Under the pieces are notes generated by a model that was given only the letters and a program-made list of their open reading frames with translations, searched no databases and was not told where the DNA came from. Positions 23,831 through 34,321 of a stretch of 64,000 nt of DNA are shown piece after piece. The DNA lies in contig JAAVVG010000009.1 in NCBI GenBank assembly GCA_012976225.1, positions 922,524 through 986,523 on the forward strand, written 5' to 3'. Made by a program: the position numbers and the translations under genes. Each line of letters begins with the position of its first letter. Position 1 is the stretch's first letter. This stretch comes from Golubevia sp. BC0850 (Eukaryota > Basidiomycota > Exobasidiomycetes > Golubeviales > Golubeviaceae).

Positions 23831-24098
23831 GATGAACGGTTTGATGTCAACGATTCCACCCAGATAAGCAAAGACAAGTCTGGTAGAAAGAACTGAATAT
23901 AATTGGGGCTTAGAATCACAGTCAGGAGATAGAAAGTGAGCAAGAAAGACCATCACCGAATTTAGGCAAATGCACTCAACTCCTTACCTTGTAATTTCTG
24001 TTTCCACTGCTATCTACGCCATTAACAAAAAGAGCTACTGAGAGAGACGAGAAATCCGTCGGTGTGAGAGAACCAAAGGTGATTTCAACTTCGGATTC

Positions 24099-24695
24099 TC
24101 AATCTCTTCTTCGTCTTGAAGGTTTCGCTGTACGATCCCACTCGATGAATCGATCTTCCAACATTGCCCTTCCCTCGGAGGCGATAGCGCTCAAGCCCCA
24201 GTAGCTAGTCTCTTTCTCAAATAGACCAGCTGGAAGGAGAGTGAGATTTAGAGAGGATCCTCGGACATTTGGAGGAGGTCTTGGAACCCTGGCAAGAGAA
24301 ACCTTCTCTACATCGAAGGTCTTCGGGTTCCTGATGCTGATCTGATCTGACTCTTTGATGCTAGTGGGTCGAAAAACCGTTCCACTAACAGAAGGAGGTG
24401 AGCTGGTCAGCCTCAACATGACAAGGACTGCGAAGAAGAGAAGAGTGTAAGAGAAGAGTAGGAAAGAGATGAGCAGAAGGTCTGCACCGAGTTGCGACAC
24501 ATGGATTTACATACCTTCTCTAGTCACAAGATCTAAATTAGCCGGCATCCAAGTTTGCTGAAAGGTGGTGATGGTTGTCAGATAGAGAGGAGAGGACGAA
24601 AAGCCAGAGCCAAAAGCCCAAAACACAGAGGATGCGCTGAGCGCTCTTCTCGAACTCCAGAGCGCGAGCGCTCTCCAATTGTAAGAAGGTGACAT
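24099..24695 (-). CDS. hypothetical protein
   Basis: Exons 24695-24515 and 24427-24099 join in phase to give 169 residues. The N-terminus (MSPSYNWRALALWSSRRALS) is basic and hydroxylated, with a weakly hydrophobic stretch that could be a mitochondrial presequence or short membrane segment. The rest is Pro/Ser/Arg-rich, with SVSGTVFRPTSIKESDQI and RVPRPPPNVRGSSLNLTLLP, and ends RRRRD. I recognise no domain. It is tandem with PRA1, with 293 bp between this ATG and the PRA1 stop. The model rests on intact frame and consensus splice sites only. Confidence 0.5.
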
Positions 24696-24988
24696 TAAAT
24701 TCCATTCAAGTTATGAACAGGAACAGAAAGGACAAGAGAATGGCAGAAAAATTCAAAAAAGAAGAAAAGAAGAAGAAAGGGGAACAAGTGGCGGGAAAAC
24801 AGAGAAACATGAGGTCGTACAAATTACAACCACCCTTGTAATCTAATAAGAAAAGGTTCGAAAAGGGAGGCTTTTTCTTCTAAAGAAATAGGTTCACCCT
24901 TGGAACAAGCCACAAAGAGAAGAAAGAGGGATCAACTCCGGAAGGGTGATTTTTTGAAAAGGAAAATCTCTCGAGGGCGTTGAAGAAC

Positions 24989-26633
24989 TTAAACAGTCTG
25001 ATAAAGTGAAATTGGGGACAAAAGAGGTTAAGAGATAAGCCAGTCGTTTCTCCAATTTTTGGTAGTACCGATTTAAAAGTTGCTCAGGGAATGGTTTGGG
25101 ATCTGAAAAGTAACTCACCTCGACTCCAGTGTATTCGCTAGAAACAGGAGGTTCAATGAAAGCAGCATGTCCCAACACTATGATGGCACTTGAACCTACT
25201 AGCCAGAAGAAAAGTGCAATGGGTGAAGCGAACCATAGTAGCGGTATTCCTGGAGAGATGAGAAGAGGAAGATGAAAGAAAATGGGGACAAGGGTTAGCA
25301 AGGTTGAAAAGAGGGAAGATAGATAATTTTGTCTGAGAAATTAAAATTGAGATGTTAAATAACGATCAAAAGGGATGGGGAGGATAGAACCCTAACTCAC
25401 CAATAACGAACAATCCTGTGTAAAGAGATTTCTGAGTTACCATATGATCTCCTACTTGCATTGGTTCTGGAGCTGGGTTTTTTGGATAATGGTATATCAG
25501 AGTAGAGGAGTGAGTTGAACGAACTTGGAGGGAGTGTTCAGAGAGAAGTCCGAGGAAAAGAGAGGTCTTGAAAACTAACCAAACTTATTGATAGCGGCAA
25601 ATCCACCTACTAAGAAAGCGACTGCTACTAGTAGCCACGGAGAAGTGAGTCTGGAAGATATTCATGAGATGGGGGGGGTTAGAAGGTTAGTGGAAATGGA
25701 AAGCTTCAAATAGAAGAGAAGGGAAAAAAAAGACGAGATACGAAAGTCTTGAAGGAATTTGAATTTCGCAAGATTGCAATCTGAGTCAATGAGATCTAGT
25801 GTATTGTTCAGAAGTTATGTAGCGTTCCAAGATTGGGATTTTAAGACAGATCAGGGGGCCATTCGACCTTTGGCAGATTGGGAAGGTTTCTATCTTGTAG
25901 TTCCCTCGAGATAGCTAGTCAAGACCCCTTTGATGACGGAGATTCCACTTTGTTCTTGCTCTTAAAAACTTCCAATTAGTGAGACTTAGAGATCCAAGTT
26001 GGATGAAAAGCCCAGCTGGAAGGGCATTCATGCCAACAACTTGAGATCTTGGTCCTACCCTTGCATGATCCACCTCCCGGTCCCTTTCGAGCTCCTTCCT
26101 TCCTCAATAAGATCACTTCTCCAAATCAGATAGTCCCTATCAGCCCTTTGAAAGCTCTTGAACTTCTTCCTTCTGCCGGATCTTTCCTGTTTCGTTATCC
26201 AACCCCCTACCAGAACTGATGCTGTGATGCTCTGGCCCCCATTCCTTCTTCCACCTCTAGCGATACCCGACCCCTCAAGACTCACAGGCCATAAACCGTC
26301 AGAATTCCCACCACCACAGCATAATTTCCAGAGAAATGCCTCGTGTTATAAGTGATTCTCTGAGTAGCTTCGTTCAAGTCTTGCGGTCTACTGATCCTTT
26401 GATGATCAAAGAATTCTCCTAATGGACGCAGATGTGAAAGACGTTCTTGTCTGAATCCCTTGAGAGTTTCTGGGACTGGGGAAAGAGGAGAGAGTGAGAT
26501 GGGGGGAGGGTTGAGCTGATTGCAGATGGTAGGATGGGAGATGGGAGGGAAATAGGAGGGAAGGAGGGAGAGGAGAGGAGAGACGACGTGGGTTTGACTT
26601 ACTTCTCATAGCTATACTCATGAATTGAGACAT
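24989..26633 (-). CDS. PRA1-family (prenylated Rab acceptor, Yip3-like) membrane protein
   Basis: Minus-strand exons 26633-26603, 26475-26286, 25650-25580, 25472-25401, 25249-25119 and 24997-24989 give about 167 residues. The PRA1 hallmark RPLGEFFDHQRISRPQDLNE followed by RITYNTRHFSGNYAVVV (about 28-65) is clear. Two hydrophobic hairpins follow (VVVGILTVYGLLTSPW... and IPLLWFASPIALFFWLVGSS). PRA1 proteins act at Golgi/ER membranes and bind prenylated Rab GTPases. The last exon (three codons, ETV-like end) is short and less certain. The intron between the second and third exons is unusually long, about 635 nt. It is divergent from uS9m. Confidence 0.85.
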
Positions 26634-26772
26634 GGTGGTTGTGTTTGAATTGATTTGCTCAAGGTGCTAGAAGATTAGGGATGTGTTGGTAGAAGGAGCA
26701 ATCTCTCTCCTGCCTTGCTGTGCTATTTGGATCTGCGCTTTGCTTCCTTCCAACCCTTGCACCCACACAGCC

Positions 26773-28526
26773 ATGTCAGCCAAATGTTTGAATTTGGCAT
26801 CAAGCCAGAGTTTGAATAGAAGTTTAATCTCTTTATTATCATCAACTTCATCCACTTCCAGTTCCACTGGCACAGTCACAGCCAGTCGAGTTCGATTCAA
26901 TTCAACTTCTTCTGAATCTTCATCTTCATCTTCATCTACTTCTTCTCATCAATCATCTCAGCATCGATCCAATTCCAATTCCAATTCCAATTCCAATTCC
27001 AATTCCAATCGAGCTTCATCTTTCAGTTTACCTCGATTCAACCTGAACCAACCAACTTCTTCCCTTCGATTGAAACCATCTTCACCTTCTTATTACACAG
27101 GAAGACCTCTTTACACAGATCTATTACTTCAATTAACTCAATTAACCAACCAAACCAAAAGATCATTAGAACAGAATCATATCCTACCTTTAAATTCAGA
27201 TTTGACTTCTTTAAACTCTTCATTCTCCTCTTCTTCCTCCTCCTCATCCTCTTCCACTCGCAACCACGCATGGAGATCCTCCTCCTCAATGTCGTCCTTA
27301 CTAGGAACTCAACTCAAAGCAGCTCAATATAGAATTTTGATAAAAGAATTAACCACTTTGTTCAGGTATAAAGATTTAGTGTCGGAACATTTAGATGGAA
27401 AAGATGGTAAAGATCCAGAACTAGCTAAACAGGTTTTACAACTTTTCAATAGATATTCAAGAGATACTTTCTCAATTTCAGTTTCTCAATCAGAAGATCC
27501 ATCCGATTCAACCGAGACCTCAACTCCTTCACCGACAGATCCCTTCACTCTCTACCAACAAGCCCATCCTCCCCTCTCAATTCCTCTAGTAGATTCTCTA
27601 GGAAGATCCTACGCCTTAGGTAGACGTAAAGAATCTTCAACAAGAGTTTGGTTGATCCCTTCCAAACCTGATCCTGATACCATCGGACAAGTGCTTTTGA
27701 ATTCTAAACCAATGTCTAGCTATTTCACCAGGACTTCTCATAGAGAAGCTGTCCTTCATCCTCTGAGGTTAGCTGGCTTACTAGGTGCTTTCAACGTTTT
27801 CGCCTTGGTTAAAGGTGGTGGACATTCTGGTCAGGCTGGAGCTGTAGCTCATGGAATTAGCAAGGCACTCGTTAGATGGTTTGAACATCAGTTCAGAATC
27901 GAGGGAGATGAGATTAAGAAGGAAGGATTGGAGAGTAGATGGAAGGAGGTCAGAACTTTGTTGTTGAAAGGTGAGTTTGGAGGGTTTGTGATTGATTTCA
28001 GTCGGAGAGAGGCCGAGCTGAGAAAGAGATGGAAGGAAAGGGATCAGTAGAGTCGCTCGAAAGATCAGCTTCTTTCTTTCCTCTCGTCTTTTCTTGGGGA
28101 GGGGGGGTCATTGATCCCTGAGAATTCTAGTAGTCGATTCCCAAAATCAATGTTGCGATTCAAAGAGCTGCCGAATCGACTCGTCCTCCTTTCCCTAAAT
28201 TTCAACTCGATTTTTGAACCTTCTTCCCTACTCGTCTTTTTTCTTTCTTCTTCTCCCATTCTTTCGCCCCTCTCAAATTTTCTTTCACTCACCTTCCATG
28301 AATTTTCCTCTCCAGACGGTGTTCTTAAACGTGATCCACGTATGGTAGAACGTAAAAAGACTGGTTTGGCAAAGGCCAGAAAAGCTTACACGTGAGTATT
28401 TTTGAACTCGAGTCTAGAGAAGTTTTCGAAAACTTTTCTTGTAAGACCGTTTCATCTACTTTGGTACTAACCCTCAATATTTTCTCATACTCTACGTCCC
28501 TTTCCTTCAGCTGGGTCAAGAGATAG
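26773..28526 (+). CDS. MRPS9: mitochondrial small-subunit ribosomal protein uS9m
   Basis: Exons 26773-27970, 28316-28391 and 28511-28526 join in phase to 429 residues. The C-terminal domain is universal uS9: [15 protein letters not shown] (about 281), [19 protein letters not shown] (about 349) and the diagnostic basic end [17 protein letters not shown]. This tail would be lost without the last two exons. The N-terminal half is a fungal mitochondrial extension with a Ser-rich presequence and a Ser-Asn repeat. The start at 26773 fits a presequence ([19 protein letters not shown]); an in-frame ATG at 26683 would add a Cys-rich hydrophobic leader. uS9 contacts the P-site tRNA through its C-terminal tail. 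The first intron is 345 nt and partly open, which can mislead prediction. Confidence 0.92.
26968..27009 (+). repeat. (TCCAAT)n hexamer microsatellite in coding sequence
   Basis: About seven tandem TCCAAT units in the uS9m N-terminal extension encode a Ser-Asn dipeptide run. The same hexamer array occurs in the SMG7-like gene at about 55650-55679. It should be length-polymorphic between strains. Confidence 0.9.
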
Positions 28527-29363
28527 ACAAGCAATCGCAGGGGATTCTTTCGTTTCTTTTTTTGGTCTCTTGGACTTTTTCGCTTTCCAATTGTTTTCTT
28601 CTGTCTCAAAGGCCCCAGGGCCATGTAAAGGTGATCATGCATCTTTGCTCAATTCCACAGATGGAAACTTTCCTGGGTCCTCGACGTCGATCTTCACGTA
28701 GCGTTTACTCCCTTTGGCGTCACGTCTTTGTGACCTTTTTGAGAATTCAATGCTCTTCTCTTCCCTTGATTCCTGAAAAATGCAAACAAGTCGAGACTTC
28801 CTCACTGAACCAAGAGATGGGGACATGCTTGATACTTCTTCCTGTCGACTTAGTTTTCCTCTCCGTGCTATTTCGAAAGCAAAGACTCGGTGAGAAGTAA
28901 GTGCCAACCCAGCCTCCAACACAAAGAAGCGAGTCCTCTGTGAGTTTCTGGCTTTGTATTTGGTTTGAACGTTCCATGACTCGTTTGTTCGCTCCCAACC
29001 CCTGATTTCTCACGGTGTGTTGAACCTATGCGCCCATCGTTTCTTCTTTGTTTCTATTGAGGTTTTGGTTGTAGAAGACAATGACCTCTTACCACTATTT
29101 CAAACACAGATTGAGGTAAGGAAGGGAGGAGCCAAATACCTGGGTTTTGCTTCCCCGAGAGAATCATCAAGATCTCAAAGTTGATTCTCTCTCCACTTGC
29201 CAACTCGTGACTCGAAAAATAGTTGACGCACGAGCCGGTCAACCCACGCGTTGTTTTGCTCAAACTCTGTTCAACTCCCAGATTATTCTACTTGTTCATC
29301 AAAAGATCACCTCAACTTTGGCGTTGGTTATGAACCTCAGAGAACCATTTAGCAGGGGAGGGT
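28527..29363. other. intergenic
   Basis: Between uS9m and the LRR pseudogene. I see no domain-bearing frame, RNA gene or repeat. Confidence 0.5.
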
Positions 29364-30545
29364 TTGAAAAGGAAAGATCTCCTAGACATAATCAGAAGAT
29401 TTTCGAGAAGATCTCAAAACAACTTAGAGAGTATTAACCTTCACTTCAAGAAGTCACCAGGGACAGAGGTATCCTTCAGACTTTACGAGAAAATTATAGT
29501 AGAGCTTGGGAAGTCGAAGACCAGTTTAAACATGATCTCCATTATTACCGGTTATCCTCACCCTACTTGGGATTCAATGGTACTCAGATTGATTGAAAGT
29601 TGTCCTAATTTGGAGTCCATAGGTTTAATGTCACCCTTTCCTGAGAGCAAGGGATCAACTAGCTTCCCTCCACTGCCTCTGCAACCTTCCAACATAAGAT
29701 TGACTCACTTCATGTTCAAAGCAAACAATTTACCATTTCAATTCAGTGATGATCGAAATCTTAAAGGTAGCCAAACATGTTGAAATCTTTTCCTCAGTTG
29801 GACATCCTGCAGAAGTTGACTGGATTAGAAGATTCCTAGAGAGCTCGAGAGAGAGACTTTAGAGATCGTGGCAATCGACGCTGTCGTATCTCGCTGGAAT
29901 CCTTGTCAGCCACCACAAGACTTTATCAAATTACCTCGCTTGCAGCTTCTTCACTTAATTTGTCTGCCGATGTGGCCGGAAGCAACCTTTCAACCAAAAG
30001 ATCAAGACTTGAGTCCCATTCTTGCTAAAATAAGATGCCCAGTACTTCAAATTGCATATTTGGGTAATATGAATTCTTCTGGAGCCTCCGTTCTCAAAAC
30101 TCCAGAGATGAGAATGTTCCGTTGGGTGGCATCAAACGCTTGTTAGACTTCTTTACAACATCTACCTCTTATTATCTCTACTTCAAATTGGCCAAACCTT
30201 TCAACTCTCTCTTTTGGAGGTGATCATTAGGAAATGGAAGATTTGATTCCAGTCTTCAAAAGATTAAGTGTCAATGCAAACAATGTCAAGAATCTACATC
30301 TTCAACTTGATTCTCCATCTCCTTTAAATCAAGATCTCAAATTGATGCTAGAAAGCCGTAGAAAAGATGAAAAGCTCGAAGATTTACAGTTCTTAGAGTT
30401 AGGTCAATACTTCTTTGAACCGGTTGATCAGACTGACTTTCGCTGGTTGGAAGAAAGGGTCAAAGTGGTCAAAAGAGTTAGTGGAATGCCAGATGGTCAA
30501 AAAAGTCTGGCCTTGATGGAGCCAATCTATAGCGGCTGGGATTGA
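29364..30545 (+). pseudogene. LRR / F-box-associated pseudogene
   Basis: Protein-like leucine-rich sequence runs through the whole interval, but in alternating frames. NLESINLHF, SCPNLESIGLM and RLTHFMFKANNLP lie in one frame. After CTTAAA at about 29763 the sense continues one base out of phase (VAKHVEIFSSVGHPAEVDWIRRFLESS). Two bases later in phase, near 29859, it returns to the first frame (EIVAIDAVVSRWNP, PRLQLLHLICLP), breaks again around 30130, and resumes at 30234 to 30545 (EDLQFLELGQYFFEP). The shifts lack splice sites, so they are lesions. The spacing of leucine-rich motifs resembles fungal F-box/RNI proteins, though no F-box is visible. Confidence 0.65.
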
Positions 30546-31172
30546 TCTGAGTCAGAGTGAGAAGATGAGATACTAGTGAAGGAAAAGTGATTAAGAGAAG
30601 ATCTAAGATTGAGGAAGAATCGAGGAAAAAACCACAAGAGTCTTCAAGGAGAGTCGCTCTTCGTCGATGCAGGCTTTCAGTCCAGACCTCATCTGACTTC
30701 TCGTTTGCCTCTCCATGACAGCTTCAGACTTCTTTCAGAGACCTCTTCTCCTCGTTTTTACCTCGTTAAGAACCCCTCACAAGTTGATCATAATAATGTA
30801 GAGACGCACCCACTCCCCCTTCCACCCCTGTATTCGAGTTTTCGTGCCCCCTTTTTTTTCTTCCAATCCAGGCTCACGAGCACCAACTAGGGCCTCGTTG
30901 AACATCCGATCCCGAAACTGGTGTATTGAGAAACAACTTCTGAAGAAGTTCGACGTGAAAAGGATGAATTTGAAGGGATTCTCACTTCATTCTCTGACTC
31001 CTTTTGATCAAAGTAGATCTTTGGAACGGAGGAGAAAGAGAAAGTTGTAGATGCATCAAAATAGATTAGGGTCCAGCCCAGGGCTGCGAATCTCAAAAGC
31101 ATCTTGTCCTTTCGCCTCCCACTTTCATCCTCCTTTCCTTCTTCTTGCCCTTCAAGAACTGAAATCGAGAAC

Positions 31173-31438
31173 ATGTCAGATCTCAAATCACTTCCAACAG
31201 GTAAGCTCACGTCTTTGCTGCTCTATAACGTATCAAATTGCTTTACTGCTGTACGGACTCTCTGACCCACTCACCCCACCTCTCAGCCAAACCCGCTCAA
31301 CGTACGGTCTTGAACCTTGGTAATCTACCACCAAAGAAGACATCTGCTCTAGGTGTGAGTGTCTCACTATCAGCCAGGAGGCAGGCTGAAGACGGGACGT
31401 ATAGACCGAAGGACAAAGGACTGAAGGTTGGAAGCTGA
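31173..31438 (+). CDS. small hypothetical protein
   Basis: Exons 31173-31200 and 31287-31438 give 59 residues: MSDLKSLPT joined to AKPAQRTVLNLGNLPPKK and a basic Ser/Lys-rich end. The splice sites are consensus and the junction keeps the frame. No family is recognised. The end may be wrong: an alternative donor near 31428 could join a later short exon at about 31523 (AQSVSV). Evidence is only an open frame with good splice sites. Confidence 0.4.
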
Positions 31439-31841
31439 TTGAGGGTAACTCTTTTTAGACTGCAAATGAGTACTGATCTGCCTCTACTTTCTACCCCAAT
31501 CTTTTCGTTCTCACTACTATAGGCTCAATCAGTGAGTGTTTGACCGAAAAGATGGGGGCAGCAGAGGGCGCAGCAAAGGGAGAGAAAGGTGGAGTAGGAC
31601 GAAGTGTTGCTCTTGAAGAGCGTTGGCCGTATGGAGGACTAGGGGATCCAGAGAGGACCTCGAAGAGCATGAGCTGCGAGATATGAATTTCATTTCTATT
31701 CGGGCCACTCAGATGGGTAGTTCCGGCAAAGAGGAGGTAGGAGGTATCTTAAAACCTTGGTCCCTCTTCAACACCTCTTCAATCCCTCTTACCTCCTTCC
31801 CTGCTGTTCCACCTCTATCCCGCCCCCCTTTCTTCCAGTCC

Positions 31842-34060
31842 ATGCGTAATGCTTCTCGTGTTGATCCTGAGAACCCTCCATGGCCTGCTTTCCGGTGAGT
31901 CTTGAGAGGCTGTTCGAGCACAGAGGCTGTTGTCTTCTTGAGCTTTCTAACTCAATCTTCTTTTCTCTCTCTCCCACCGTTTCTCCCAGTGGGTATCATG
32001 AGTACTCGTTCGCTCATGAGACTATGGGAAAACGTCTTCCAACCATCTTGGGAAAAGCTGTCGATGATACTATCGTAACTTTGAACGAGCAACATGATGA
32101 AGAAAAGATTGTAGACTTGTCCAAGTGCATCGAAAGAATGCAAGAGCTCATGACTGATCTCAGTGAGAATGCAACTCTTAGACCTATTATCGATGATGGT
32201 GAAGGAGACATTCCTTATTGGAACAAGGTTAGTACTTCGACACCTCTATCTTGATCCGACTAGCCTTCTACGCCGCCACTGACTCCTTCCTGGTTCCAAT
32301 TGATTCTCTCGTTCAGGAAATAGCCAAGTTCTTCAGAGGCAAGTAGTAAAGGATTCGCTAACTTCACTCGCTTCGGATCTCTTCTGACCCCCTCCTTTTT
32401 TTCTGACCCCTCCTTTCTCAACCTTACTGCTTTTAGGCAAGAACTTCATGAACGCTCCTTGGCTATTCGCCGAAGCTTACAAATACCGTCGTCTGCATGA
32501 GTGCTTTTCCATCTCTAAGCATTGGAAAGACTACGATGTTTTCAAGCGTCAGAAGTGTGCTACTTTCTCTCGTTCTTCTACTGCCGTCTTCGAGCTCTCA
32601 ACCCGTTTCGCCGAACCTTTCCACTACGAAGAGGGTGCAACTGATGAAGAAAAGGTCAAAGCTAGAGAGCTTGTCTTCAGAGAGCTAGCCCAAGTATGCC
32701 TCTGGGGAAACGCAACTGACCTGTCATTATTAATCAACATGACCGAAGAGGACATCAAGAACTTACAAAGTACTGGAGGAGAACACCTTGCTGCTACTGA
32801 GAAGAATATTCTAGGTAGGTCCTGACTGACGAAGAGGTTTCACTCGCCTGCAACATTCTGACCTTCCTTCTTCCAATCCCTTTCGTTTGATCTCAGGAAA
32901 TCATATCGATAGAATGTGGAAGTTGCTGGGCTCCATGAAGGATGGTGAAATGTGAGTTGACCTGAGCCCCACCTTTCCTTCCCTCTCCACCCCCCCTTTT
33001 TACTTCGACTCAACCTTCCCTCCCTCCCTTTCCTTCCTCAGCTCTTTTGTGCTCGACAACGCTGGATTTGAACTCTATTGTGACTGTGTTTTTGCTGATT
33101 GGTTGGTCCAAGCTGGTATCGCTAAGACTGTGAGGTTCCATGGTGAGTCCCTTCGTATCTGTTCTTCGCTCCGACCTCTATCAAACCCTTTTCTACTCGA
33201 TTCATTTGTCCCGCATTGACTCTCCCTCCCATTCTCCCGCCACTTTTCCTCGAATGCAGGCAAGAGATTCGCCTGGTTTGTCTCTGATGTAACTCGTCAA
33301 GACTGGGAATGGCTTATCAATTCTATGGTCTACGGAAGTTTGTTTTCTGAGGCCAACGAATCCGACACGGTCTCGTTGAGATTGATGGGCAATCGTTGGA
33401 AGTCTTACGAGAAGAGTGGACAGTGGATCTACGAACAACACCCCTTGTGAGTGTACGACTCACCATCGACGTCCACGACCCCACTGACTTCTCGATTCTC
33501 TTTCCCCTTCTCTTTCCAGCTGGTGCACTGGATATACCTTCTGGTCCCTCCCAACCGAAAGTCCAGATCTGTTCTTACATCTCTCCGGCTCGGATTGTGT
33601 CATCTTCAAGGGGGATCTCAATCATCGCAAATTGACCTACGATTGTCAAGCTCCAGCAGACACTCCGTTCGACGTAGCAATTGGACCTTTGGCTAGTGAA
33701 GATGGTGCTCCACCCGTCATCTCCATTCGTACTATCAAGTCTGACGTGAGTTCGCCGTTCGCTGTTGAGACGCAGAGGCCTATAGAAATTTTGGCTCACC
33801 TCCTCCCCTTCGCTTTTCATTTGCTCTCTATCTTTACAGGTTGTCGTTGGTGTGCCAGCTGAAGTCGCCGCCAAGCTTGACGAGGAAGAACCAGGATGGA
33901 GAATCAGGTGATTAGCTTCGCTGTCGAAGTCTACGTTTTGACTTCCCTTCACTGACGACTCCCCCTCCCTTTCAAACATCCCTTGATTGCTACGAACAGC
34001 GGGAAATACGCTGTAATTCTAGTCTCCGACGGTAAACCAGGTGAAGCCGTACGTTTCTAG
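31842..34060 (+). CDS. DUF89/ARMT1-family damage-control phosphatase (YMR027W type)
   Basis: Ten exons (31842-31894, 31990-32227, 32317-32338, 32437-32814, 32897-32951, 33042-33142, 33260-33446, 33520-33745, 33840-33907, 34000-34060) give about 462 residues. Family blocks: HETMGKRLPTILGKAVDD, NFMNAPWLFAEAYKYRR, FVLDNAGFELYCDCVFADWL (metal-binding Asp/Asn), VRFHGKRFAWFVSDVT and FLHLSGSDCVIFKGDLNHRKL. These metal-dependent phosphatases remove phosphate from damaged or side-product sugar phosphates such as fructose-1-phosphate. A carboxyl-methyltransferase activity has also been proposed for the human relative. The third intron has a GC donor (GCAAGT at 32339). An extra first exon at 31713-31736 (MGSSGKEE) would join in phase and may be the true start. 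It is convergent with the F-box gene. Confidence 0.9.
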
Positions 34061-34321
34061 ATCTTGTCACTTGTCACCCGTTGAAGGTCTTGTAAATTCA
34101 GAGAGCGTCCTCGGGCAAGCTATATCCCTTGCTGCTGAGTCGTCTCGTCAATAAACGTCACCTTTTCTCTTTTCTTGTTTCTCGCATACACGCAACTCCT
34201 CCTACTCTTTTGATCTTTCAAATGTAAGTTCATACACGATGATTAACGAAGTACACAAATTGAGACCGAAGTGATTCCGTGTGACCGAATGAGAGAAGTG
34301 CTATCAAAAGCAGTACAAAAC

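Noticed and set aside
28111-28395. 94-codon plus-strand frame between two uS9m exons
   Set aside because: Its last part is the real second exon of uS9m, the remainder is the 345-nt intron; not a separate gene.
31623-31898. Alternative long first exon of the damage-control phosphatase
   Set aside because: Continuous reading through 31737-31838 gives a low-complexity Pro/Phe stretch, and consensus acceptor TTCCAG at 31838 argues for an intron.
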